From Bosea beijingensis (GTDB lineage: Bacteria; Pseudomonadota; Alphaproteobacteria; Rhizobiales; Beijerinckiaceae), in the NCBI RefSeq assembly GCF_030758975.1, contig NZ_CP132359.1, positions 4,841,882 to 4,881,779 on the forward strand: 39,898 nt of DNA, read 5' to 3'. Position 1 is the first letter of the stretch. Each line of letters opens with the position of its first letter. The position numbers and the translations under genes are program-made. Of this stretch, positions 16,360 to 23,909 are shown one piece after another. The notes beneath the pieces are model-generated. The model was not told the origin of the DNA, made no database searches, and saw nothing but the letters and a program-made list of their open reading frames with translations.

Positions 16360-17816
16360 GGGTTCGGGTCCAGCGGAGAGAAGGGGCGTTTCACCTTGGT
16401 ATAGGGGATCTTGCTCGCATCGGGCGGATAGGGTCCACCGCTGTCGAGGTAAAGCACTTGTGCCGCGATCGGTGCGAAGGCGGCGTGGAAATGGTTGGAG
16501 GATTTCACCACAACGACCCTCTTCGCGCGCAGATCGATGCCCAGATCGGTGAAGACCGGCGGGCTGAAGGTCTGCGCCCGCGTCGAGGCCAGCACGACGT
16601 CGAGCTTGCCGATCCGGATCGCAGCCGCCGGCCCGAGCGAGACCCAGCTCTGCTCGAACGGAATCAACAGGTCCGCGGTCGTGCCGATGACCGTCACCAC
16701 CGCATCGATCGGCCGGCCCGAGGACGGCGCAGCCTTGCCTATGAAACGCAAGGGGATCTCAGAGCCGACGCCGGCCGCCCGGCACAGGCTCACGGCAACC
16801 GGATCCCACATCGCACCGATCGCCGCCGGAACCTCGGGATGCTTCAGCAGCGCCTCGACCATCACCGAGGAATCGCCGGCGACGCCGCCGCCCGGATTGT
16901 CCCAGCGATCCGCCAGCACGACCGGCTTGCCGGGTTGCGCCAGCTCCAGCGCCGCCGCGATCCCCTCCTCGGGCTTGTAGTGTTTCGGCGAGGCGCCCTG
17001 CCCCCAGCGCAGGATTTCGAGGCCGAGCTCCTTCGCCAGCGCCGTTGCCTTGGCCTCGTCGCCATCGGCGATGACCAGCACCTTCGTCCCGACATCGGCG
17101 ACATCGGCCGCCTGGAAGCCATGCGCGACCGAGATCGAGAGGATGCCGCCCTTGCCCTCCATCGCGAGCAGCCGGTCGACGAAGCTGCGGCCGGGCTCGC
17201 GGCTGGTCATGAAGGCGGCGAGCCCGCGGCAGTCGAACACAGCGCTCACCGGCTTCACCTGCTTGCGCGCCGTCTTCAGGCAGAGCTCCAGCAAATCCTC
17301 GGCTCGCGCCAGAAAATCCGTATGCGGGAACTCCTTGAAGGCGACGATGATGTCGGCCCCCTCGACCATCTCGGCTGTCAGATGGCAATGCATGTCGAGC
17401 TCGGCTCCGACCACGCAATCCGGCCCGGCCAGCGCCCTGACCCGCGTGATCAGGTCGCCCTCGCAATCGTCATAGCCGCGCGCCACCATCGACCCGTGCA
17501 GGCCGAGCAGCACGATATCGACCGGCAGTGCAGCCTTGAGCTGATCGAGGATTTCGTCGCGCAGGCTCTCATAGGCCTCCTGCGAGACGAGGCCCGCGGG
17601 CTCTGCCCAGGTCGCAGTGCCCTCGACCAGTTCGTAGCCCTCGCTGGCGGCCCGGCGGCGCGCCGCGACGGTCGGCGCCGAGCACAGCGTCGGCGTGTCC
17701 GGATGCGTGCCGGGCGGGCAGTAGAAGCCGCCCTCGAAGGCACTGCGATCGACGAAGAGCGGCGCGAAGGTATTGGTTTCCGTCGCCAGCGACGCAGTGA
17801 AGACGCGCATTCGCAT
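16350..17816 (-). CDS. M81 family (MlrC-like) metallopeptidase, copy 2
   Basis: A 488-residue protein of normal family length. Presumed zinc ligands are Glu13 (LATETNTF), Asp141 and His143 (ELDMHCHLT) and His165 (FPHTDF); GLHGSM is at 105-110. The C-terminal domain has the canonical VVLADRWDNPGGGVAGDSS form. The start MRMRVFTASL at 17816 is chosen because the upstream in-frame extension to 17924 is antisense-like and outside the family. It is the first gene of a two-gene unit with the D-serine dehydratase-like enzyme. It is divergent from M81 copy 3, sharing the operator at 17906. The family includes microcystinase MlrC; most environmental members have no proven substrate. Confidence 0.92.
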   Translation of the reverse strand: MRMRVFTASLATETNTFAPLFVDRSAFEGGFYCPPGTHPDTPTLCSAPTVAARRRAASEGYELVEGTATWAEPAGLVSQEAYESLRDEILDQLKAALPVDIVLLGLHGSMVARGYDDCEGDLITRVRALAGPDCVVGAELDMHCHLTAEMVEGADIIVAFKEFPHTDFLARAEDLLELCLKTARKQVKPVSAVFDCRGLAAFMTSREPGRSFVDRLLAMEGKGGILSISVAHGFQAADVADVGTKVLVIADGDEAKATALAKELGLEILRWGQGASPKHYKPEEGIAAALELAQPGKPVVLADRWDNPGGGVAGDSSVMVEALLKHPEVPAAIGAMWDPVAVSLCRAAGVGSEIPLRFIGKAAPSSGRPIDAVVTVIGTTADLLIPFEQSWVSLGPAAAIRIGKLDVVLASTRAQTFSPPVFTDLGIDLRAKRVVVVKSSNHFHAAFAPIAAQVLYLDSGGPYPPDASKIPYTKVKRPFSPLDPNPWL

Positions 17817-17890
17817 GCTCTTTCGGTCAGAGGCGGCAGCCGCCCCTTCGGACTGCCGACCCGCCCATGAAGCCGGGACTGGGCGCGGCC

Positions 17891-17937
17891 TGTCAAAGCA
17901 CCCGCGTTCCTCCGAATGGAACAATGCAGGCTTGATC
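17891..17937. promoter_or_regulatory. Central operator with two divergent -35 boxes
   Basis: Perfect palindrome GTTCC-N7-GGAAC at 17906-17922. Nine nt to the right is TTGATC (plus, 17932-17937), facing M81 copy 3. Nine nt to the left on the minus strand is TTGACA (17896-17891), a perfect -35 consensus facing M81 copy 2. One operator thus seems to serve both divergent promoters with identical geometry. The -10 boxes are poor. Confidence 0.68.
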
Positions 17938-17995
17938 CGGAACAGATCGGTAGCCGAGATGAATGCATCCTGTGAGCAAGGAGCTTCAGCCGATC

Positions 17996-19480
17996 ATGTC
18001 CCGCCGCCGCATCCTGCTGGGATCGCTCTTCCACGAGACCCACAGCTTCGTCGACGAAGAGACGACGCTCGCCGATTTCACCATCCGCGAGGGTGAAGAA
18101 TTGCTGGCCCGCCGCGGCGACGGCTCGACGCTCGACGGCTTCCTGGAGGTCGCCGAGGCCGAAGGCTGGGAGGTGTTGCCGACCATCGATTATGGCGCCT
18201 TGCCGGCCGGCACGGTCGACCACGCGGTGTTCCAGCGCTTCCTCGCGGAATTCGACGCCGGATTGAAAGCGGCCCTCGCCAATGGTGGTCTCGACGGCAT
18301 CTGGCTTGCCCTGCATGGCGCCATGGTCACGACCGAATGCCTCGACCCGGAAGGTGCGTTGCTGGCCCATATCCGCTCGGTGCCCGGCTGCGAAACGCTG
18401 CCGGTCTTCGCGGTCTTCGACCTGCACGCGAATTTCACTGCGGCGATGGCCGAGCATGCCAACGCCCTCGTCGCCTATCGCGAGAATCCGCACACGGATG
18501 CCCGAGAATCCGCCGTCCGCTCCGCGAGATTGCTGGCAAAATCGCTCGCCAGCGGGAAGCTGCCCCGCATGCTCTCCTGCAACGCTCCCGTGATCTGGCC
18601 GCCGACCGGCACCGGCACCGCCGACCGGCCGATGCACGACCTGGAGGCGCTGGCGCGCCGGATCGAGCAGGAGAATCCGGATATCTGGGTGGCGAATGTC
18701 GTCGGCGGCTATTCCTTCTCCGATGTGCCCGAGGCCGGCGTCGCCTTCGCTGTTGCCTTCACCGGCCCAGAAGCAGCGGCCCGCGACGCATTGGATCGCC
18801 TGACCGCGACCGCGACGGAGCTGCGCGAATCCGGCCTGCCGGCGGAATGGAATCTCGATGAGGCGGTCGCGGAGATCCTGCGCTCCGAGGGCGGGCCGTA
18901 TATCGTGGTCGAGCCATCAGACAATATCGGCGGCGGCGCGCCGGGCGACGCGACCTCGGTGCTGCGCGCCTTCCTGCGCCATGGCGTCGAGAACTGCACC
19001 GTTGCCATCGCCGATCCGGCGGCCGTCGCTGCCATGGCGGGCGCGAAGCCCGGCGAAACCCGCAAGCTCTCGATCGGTGGCAAGGGCAGTCCCATCGCCG
19101 AGGGGCCGGTCGAGATCGAGGCCAGCTTCGTCAGCGCCAGCGATGGCGAATTCGCGCTGGAGGACCTCAGCAGCCACCTTGCGGCGGCGCAGGGCTCGCA
19201 TTTCAGCATGGGACCGTGTGCGGTCGTACAGGTCGAGGGCGTTACCGTGCTGCTGAGCAGCCGCAAGACCCCGCCCTTCGATCTCGGTCAGCTCCGCTCG
19301 CAGGGCATCCAGCCGGAGACGCTGAAGGCGATCGGCGTGAAGGCTGCGGTCGCGCACCGGCGCGCCTACGACAAGATCGCCAGGGGCAGCTTCACCGTGA
19401 CGACGCCCGGCCCCTGCACCAGCCGGATCGCGGGCCTACCCTACAAGCGGCTGCGCCGGCCGGTGTTTCCGCTGGATTGA
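17996..19480 (+). CDS. M81 family (MlrC-like) metallopeptidase, copy 3
   Basis: A 494-residue protein. Presumed zinc ligands are Glu14 (LFHETHSF), Asp142 and His144 (FDLHANFT) and His166 (NPHTDA); LALHGAM is at 105-111. The C-terminal motif reads VVEPSDNIGGGAPGDATS, close to the canonical form. The ATG at 17996 gives the family-typical N-terminus and follows AAGGAG (17978-17983); another in-frame ATG at 17963 would add 11 residues. It is the only gene of the island besides iclR on the plus strand. Three M81 paralogues this different from one another suggest three different bonds or substrates rather than gene dosage. Confidence 0.92.
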   Translation: MSRRRILLGSLFHETHSFVDEETTLADFTIREGEELLARRGDGSTLDGFLEVAEAEGWEVLPTIDYGALPAGTVDHAVFQRFLAEFDAGLKAALANGGLDGIWLALHGAMVTTECLDPEGALLAHIRSVPGCETLPVFAVFDLHANFTAAMAEHANALVAYRENPHTDARESAVRSARLLAKSLASGKLPRMLSCNAPVIWPPTGTGTADRPMHDLEALARRIEQENPDIWVANVVGGYSFSDVPEAGVAFAVAFTGPEAAARDALDRLTATATELRESGLPAEWNLDEAVAEILRSEGGPYIVVEPSDNIGGGAPGDATSVLRAFLRHGVENCTVAIADPAAVAAMAGAKPGETRKLSIGGKGSPIAEGPVEIEASFVSASDGEFALEDLSSHLAAAQGSHFSMGPCAVVQVEGVTVLLSSRKTPPFDLGQLRSQGIQPETLKAIGVKAAVAHRRAYDKIARGSFTVTTPGPCTSRIAGLPYKRLRRPVFPLD

Positions 19481-19489
19481 TGCCAGCCG

Positions 19490-19527
19490 TCATTTCCGGG
19501 TGAAGCGAAGCGCAGACCCGGGAATCT
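19490..19527. repeat. Half copy of the dispersed hairpin repeat
   Basis: TCATTTCCGGGTGAAGCGAAG... to CCCGGGAATC matches the first hairpin block of the repeats at both window ends. The arms pair with one bulge. It starts about 10 nt after the stop of M81 copy 3 and could act as a transcript end, although no T-run follows. Confidence 0.5.
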
Positions 19528-19620
19528 TATGCCGGGTAGGTGGGAGGGGCCTCCTCCGGTCTGAGATGCTCGGGTCAGGCCAGAGCATGACGGCCATGCT
19601 CGCGAAGCGCATTTTCTCTC

Positions 19621-19651
19621 TTGAACCTATAGTGACTACAGCTTGTAGAGA
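19621..19651 (+). promoter_or_regulatory. MerR-family type promoter with 19-bp spacer
   Basis: TTGAAC (19621-19626), a 19-bp spacer, and TAGAGA (19646-19651). The spacer holds the near-dyad CTATAGT-G-ACTACAG. This long spacer with a dyad is the hallmark of promoters activated by CadR/PbrR/ZntR-type MerR regulators. It leads into the metal ATPase start at 19687. No MerR gene lies in the window. Confidence 0.65.
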
Positions 19652-21423
19652 CGTGTCCCATAGCGAAATCGAGATGGAAACACGTCATGGCCACCCGCCC
19701 CGAAACCACAGCCCAGCTTCTGTCCTGGAAGGTCGGCGGCATGGATTGCGCGAAGTTCGAGCATCTTGGGATCGACCATGATCAGGCGGCACTCTTCCGG
19801 CTTCAGCCGGTAGAGGATCGACAGGATCATGGTGTTGATCGCCACCGACTTGCCCGAGCCGGTGGTGCCGGCGACGAGCAGGTGAGGCATCCGCGCCAAG
19901 TCCGCGATGACCGGCTCGCCGCCGATGGTCTTGCCGAGGCAGAGCGCGAGCTTGTGCTTGGTCGCCTCGAAATCCTGGCTGGCGAGCAACTCGCGCAGGA
20001 AGACGGTCTCGCGGCGGGTGTTAGGCAGTTCGATGCCGATCGCGTTCTTGCCCTGCACCACCGCAACACGCGCCGACACAGCGCTCATCGAACGCGCGAT
20101 GTCGTCCGCCAAGGAAATCACGCGGGACGATTTCGTGCCCGGAGCGGGTTCAAGCTCGTAGAGCGTCACGACCGGGCCGGGGCGCACCTGCGAAATCTCG
20201 CCGCGCACGCCGAAATCCTCCAGCACGCCTTCGAGCAGGGTTGCGTTCTGTTCCAGCGCATCGGTCGAGACCGCATTGGCGGCGACCTTCTTCGGCTCCG
20301 CCAGATAGGTCAGCGGCGGCAATTCGAACGTGTCGCGGTCGAGCAGCGAGGGCTGCGCCTCGCGCTGCATGCGCTTGCCGGGCTTCGGCGCGGCGCGCGG
20401 CATGGTCACGCGCGGCGCGTTGAGGTCGCGCAGGTCTTGCGGCTCGTCATCGAGATCGAAGGGCGCATCGTAATCGTCGGCCGCCCGGCCGGACACGGCA
20501 GGGCGGGTGCCGGGCAGGGGCTCGGGATCGAATTCGGGCAAGCTGCGGCGGCCGGCCTGTGCCTCGCCGAATTGCGGCTCGCGGCGGACGCGGCTGCTGT
20601 CGCGCGTCGGAACCACGCCGGCATCCACGGCAGGCTCGGGTGGTTGCGGCAGGCGGCGCAGGATCGCGGCGCGCAGCGCCATCGCGCCATGGGCGAGCCA
20701 GCCGATCAGGATGACGGCGATGCCGGGCTCGTCGTCGCGACGCTCGTCGTTATCGGACCAGCTATCCTCGGTTTCGTCGCTGTCGAGGGGGGGATCTTCA
20801 TCGGTGACGAAACCGAAGCCGGCGGCGGCGGTGACCGCGAGAATGGCGATGCCGGCATAGAGGAAGCCGACGAGGCTGCCGACCGCGCTGCCGGCAATGC
20901 CCGCGATATTGCGGGTGCCGAAGAGCAGGCCGTCGCCGATGACGCCGCCCATACCGGTGGGCAGGGGCCAGCGCGGGGTCGCGGGGAGCGCGCTGGCGAC
21001 GGCGGCCGTGGCGGCGACGCCGATCACCCAGAGGCCGAGTTTCAGCGCGCCGCGATCGAAAATGTGGAAACGGACGAGCCGGAGCGCCCAGATCACCGGC
21101 GGGAACAGCAAAGCGATGACGCCGAGCCCGATGAGCTGCATCAGGAGGTCGGCGACCATCGCGCCGGGGCGGCCGAGCCAGTTGCGGACCGCGCCGCTGG
21201 TGGCGTTGTTGAGACTGGGATCGTCGACCGACCAGCTCGCGAGCGCCGTGGATACCGCGATCATCAGGGCGAGGACGCCCATGCCGGTCAGCTCCGAGGC
21301 GCGGCGCGACAGGAACTCGCGCACCGAGTCGGGCAGGCGGTCCATGAGCGATTGGGAGCGGCGGATCGTGCGCATGCGGTTTCGGGTCTTGTCCGGGCTG
21401 TCGGGCCGCATCATTCCGGCCAT
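19636..21423 (-). pseudogene. ftsK: DNA translocase FtsK, truncated in the motor domain
   Basis: FtsK anchors at the division septum and pumps chromosomal DNA during segregation. Seen here: four N-terminal membrane segments (about residues 46-66, 90-115, 128-148 and 172-202), an acidic and proline-rich linker (205-370), then the alpha/beta motor with Walker A GTTGSGKS (519-526) and Walker B LIMVDPKMLEL (547-557). From residue 558 the sequence leaves the family (RAIHAADLPGQK...) and stops at 595. Alphaproteobacterial FtsK proteins are about 800-900 residues, so the rest of the beta motor and the DNA-reading gamma domain are missing. The break coincides with the start of metal ATPase sequence on the other strand. 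As read, the motor could not work. The start at 21423 has no clear ribosome-binding site. Confidence 0.85.
19687..19752 (+). pseudogene. 5' stub of a heavy-metal-translocating P-type ATPase
   Basis: Only 22 codons remain: MATRPETTAQLLSWKVGGMDCA. GMDCA is the beginning of the GMDCxxC heavy-metal-associated domain that opens Zn/Cd/Pb (and Cu) P1B ATPases. After the alanine codon the reading continues into antisense ftsK sequence (KFEHLGIDHD...), so the gene is cut in the middle of its first metal-binding motif. The MerR-type promoter just upstream supports the identification. The rest of the ATPase is not in this window. Cause: rearrangement or misassembly (see the findings). Confidence 0.7.
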
Positions 21424-21445
21424 CAGCGGAAGGTTAGGAAGCCGA

Positions 21446-21464
21446 GGTTAAGACCCGCTTAACC
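21446..21464. promoter_or_regulatory. CtrA-type binding site upstream of ftsK
   Basis: Perfect inverted repeat GGTTAAG-N5-CTTAACC, which contains TTAA-N7-TTAAC (21448-21463), the consensus for the alphaproteobacterial cell-cycle regulator CtrA. It lies 22 bp upstream of the ftsK start and about 100 bp before the small plus-strand gene at 21565. ftsK is a plausible cell-cycle target. Confidence 0.6.
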
Positions 21465-21564
21465 TTGAACCGCGCTCGTGGACTCCTGCCGCCGATTGTC
21501 GGGAGCGGATGGAACGGATCGCGGTGCCCTGCCTTTTGAATCCGAGACGGACAGGAGGTGTTCC

Positions 21565-21897
21565 ATGACCGGATCGAAGACCGTTCAAGCCCGGATCGCA
21601 CGGATCTGGCGTGGCCGCACGACGCGCGAGAAAGCCGATGACTATGCCGTTTACCTGCGCAGAGAGGGCGTGACGCCGCTGCTGGAGAAGGCTTTGGGCG
21701 CGCAGATGTTCCGGGAGGATCGCGAGACCGAGAGCGAGTTCGTCACGATCTCCTATTGGGAGAGCGTCGAGGCGATGTCCCGCTTCGCCGGGCCCGATCC
21801 GCGGCGCATCCACCACTTGCCGCGCGATGCCGAGTTCCTGATCGAACTGCCCGCTGCCGTGCAGGTTCTCGAGATCGCCGTGAACGAGCCGGGTTGA
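21565..21897 (+). CDS. Small protein of the antibiotic biosynthesis monooxygenase-like (dimeric alpha/beta barrel) fold
   Basis: A 110-residue soluble protein: MTGSKTVQARIARIWRGRTTREKADDYAVYLRREGVTPLL..., then FVTISYWESVEAMSRFAGPDPRR. Alternating strands, an amphipathic helix and the ISYWESVEAMxxFAG signature are typical of ABM/YdhR-like domains, often heme-degrading or quinol-handling enzymes or proteins of unknown function. Start at 21565 is set by the strong AGGAGGTG ribosome-binding site at 21553-21560. It is divergent from ftsK and convergent with amtB, with a terminator hairpin in between. Its precise role cannot be stated. Confidence 0.75.
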   Translation: MTGSKTVQARIARIWRGRTTREKADDYAVYLRREGVTPLLEKALGAQMFREDRETESEFVTISYWESVEAMSRFAGPDPRRIHHLPRDAEFLIELPAAVQVLEIAVNEPG

Positions 21898-21904
21898 GGC
21901 CGAG

Positions 21905-21932
21905 AAAAAACCCCGGCGGTTGCCCGCCGGGG
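21905..21932 (-). terminator. Rho-independent terminator of glnK-amtB
   Basis: A perfect 9-bp stem (21911-21919 with 21924-21932, 4-nt loop) followed on the minus strand by six T residues (21910-21905). It ends the amtB transcript; the stem could also stop the convergent plus-strand gene. Confidence 0.85.
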
Positions 21933-21960
21933 TCGAGGTACCGCCGAGGCGGTGGGAGGA

Positions 21961-23304
21961 TCACATGTTGTAGGCGCGCTCGCCGTGCTCGGCGATGTCG
22001 AGGCCCTCGCGCTCCTGATCGGAGGTGACGCGCAGGCCGATCACCGCGTCGATGATCTTGAACAGGACGAAGGAGCCGATGCCGGACCAGGCCACGGCGA
22101 TGACGACCGCAACGAACTGCTTCCAGACCTGGGCGCCCATGGCGTAGTCGGCGACGCCGACGCCGCCCAGAGCGGGCGCGACGAAGATGCCGGTGCCGAT
22201 CGAGCCGATGATGCCGCCGACGCCGTGGACACCGAAAACATCGAGCGAATCATCGTAGCCGAGCGCGTTCTTCACCGTGGTGCAGAAGAAGAAGCAGACC
22301 ACGCCGGCAATGGCGCCGAGCACGATCGCGCCCATCGGACCGACGAGGCCGGCGGCCGGGGTGACCGCGACGAGGCCGGCGACGATGCCGGAGAGCATGC
22401 CGAGCAGCGAGGGCTTGCCCTTGATGATCCATTCGATGAAGAGCCAGCCCAGTGCCGCGGCGGCCGTCGCCGTGAAGGTGTTGATCATGGCGAGCGCCGC
22501 GCCGCCCGTGGCTTCGAGATTCGAGCCGGCATTGAAGCCGAACCAGCCGACCCAAAGCACGGCGGTGCCGATAAAGGTCATGGTCAGCGAGTGGGGCGAC
22601 ATCAGCTCGCGGCCGTAGCCGATGCGCTTGCCGATCACGAGCGCGCCGACGAGCGCGGCGATGCCGGCATTGATGTGGACGACCGTGCCGCCGGCGAAAT
22701 CGAGCGCTCCGAGCGTGAAGAGGTAACCCTCCGAGAACCAGACCATATGCGCCATCGGGAAATAGACGATGGTCGCCCAGAGCAGGACGAAGAGAAGCAG
22801 GGCCGAGAACTTCATGCGCTCGACGAAGCCGCCGACGATCAGCGCCGGCGTGATCATGGCGAAGGTCATCTGGAAGCTGATGAAGACGTATTCGGGGATG
22901 ACGACGCCCTTGGTGAAGGTGTCGGATGTGCTCTCGACGGTGACCCCGGCGAGGAAGGCCTTGGAGAAGGAGCCGATGAAGCTGGTCAGCGCACCGCCGC
23001 CGGTGAAGGCCAGGCTGTAGCCGTAGACGACCCAGACGATGCACATCATGGCGGCGACGGCCGTGACCTGGCTCATCACCGAGAGCATGTTCTTCGAGCG
23101 GGCGAGGCCGCCATAGAACAACGCAAGGCCCGGCAGCGTCATGAACAGCACGAGCAGGGTCGAGACCAGCATCCAGGCGGTGTCGCCCTTGTTGGGCACG
23201 GCAGCGGCCGCAGTCGCCGGGGCCTGAGCCAGAACGGCGCCGGCCGAAAGCGCGGTGAGAACGAGGCTGGCGGACCCGGCCCGCAACGAGTTCCTGAAAA
23301 TCAT
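21961..23304 (-). CDS. amtB: Ammonium transporter AmtB
   Basis: A 447-residue inner-membrane ammonium channel of the Amt/Rh family. A cleavable signal (MIFRNSLRAGSASLVLTALSAGAVLAQA) is followed by eleven expected membrane helices. The two pore histidines are recognisable in YFPMAHMVW and DVFGVHGVGG. ATG at 23304 is chosen because AGGAG lies 9 nt upstream and the signal peptide starts there. It sits 28 bp downstream of glnK, the classical pair in which uridylylation-controlled GlnK plugs the channel when nitrogen is sufficient. The operon is probably driven by the sigma54-like promoter ahead of glnK. Confidence 0.97.
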   Translation of the reverse strand: MIFRNSLRAGSASLVLTALSAGAVLAQAPATAAAAVPNKGDTAWMLVSTLLVLFMTLPGLALFYGGLARSKNMLSVMSQVTAVAAMMCIVWVVYGYSLAFTGGGALTSFIGSFSKAFLAGVTVESTSDTFTKGVVIPEYVFISFQMTFAMITPALIVGGFVERMKFSALLLFVLLWATIVYFPMAHMVWFSEGYLFTLGALDFAGGTVVHINAGIAALVGALVIGKRIGYGRELMSPHSLTMTFIGTAVLWVGWFGFNAGSNLEATGGAALAMINTFTATAAAALGWLFIEWIIKGKPSLLGMLSGIVAGLVAVTPAAGLVGPMGAIVLGAIAGVVCFFFCTTVKNALGYDDSLDVFGVHGVGGIIGSIGTGIFVAPALGGVGVADYAMGAQVWKQFVAVVIAVAWSGIGSFVLFKIIDAVIGLRVTSDQEREGLDIAEHGERAYNM

Positions 23305-23332
23305 CGTCGAAAACTCCTGGAAGGGGCGTGGC

Positions 23333-23824
<492 letters not shown>

Positions 23825-23857
23825 TCACGAAGGTCACAGCGAAATGGCGGGGAGATT

Positions 23858-23874
23858 TGCCTAAGAATCAGGCA
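23858..23874. promoter_or_regulatory. Possible NtrC-type upstream activator site
   Basis: Perfect 5-bp arms TGCCT and AGGCA with 7 nt between, total 17 bp as in NtrC sites (TGC-N11-GCA). It is about 75 bp upstream of the -24 box and overlaps nothing coding. Confidence 0.35.
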
Positions 23875-23909
23875 GTAGCTTGGATTCTACGCATCTGCCC
23901 GAAATCCGG

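Noticed and set aside
135..19480. Classical microcystin-degradation (mlr) cluster
   Set aside because: Only mlrC-like genes are present; no MlrA-like membrane protease, MlrB-like serine hydrolase or MlrD-like transporter was seen.
19687..21462. A 591-codon plus-strand frame read as one protein
   Set aside because: Only the first 22 codons resemble a real protein (metal ATPase start); the rest is antisense to ftsK.
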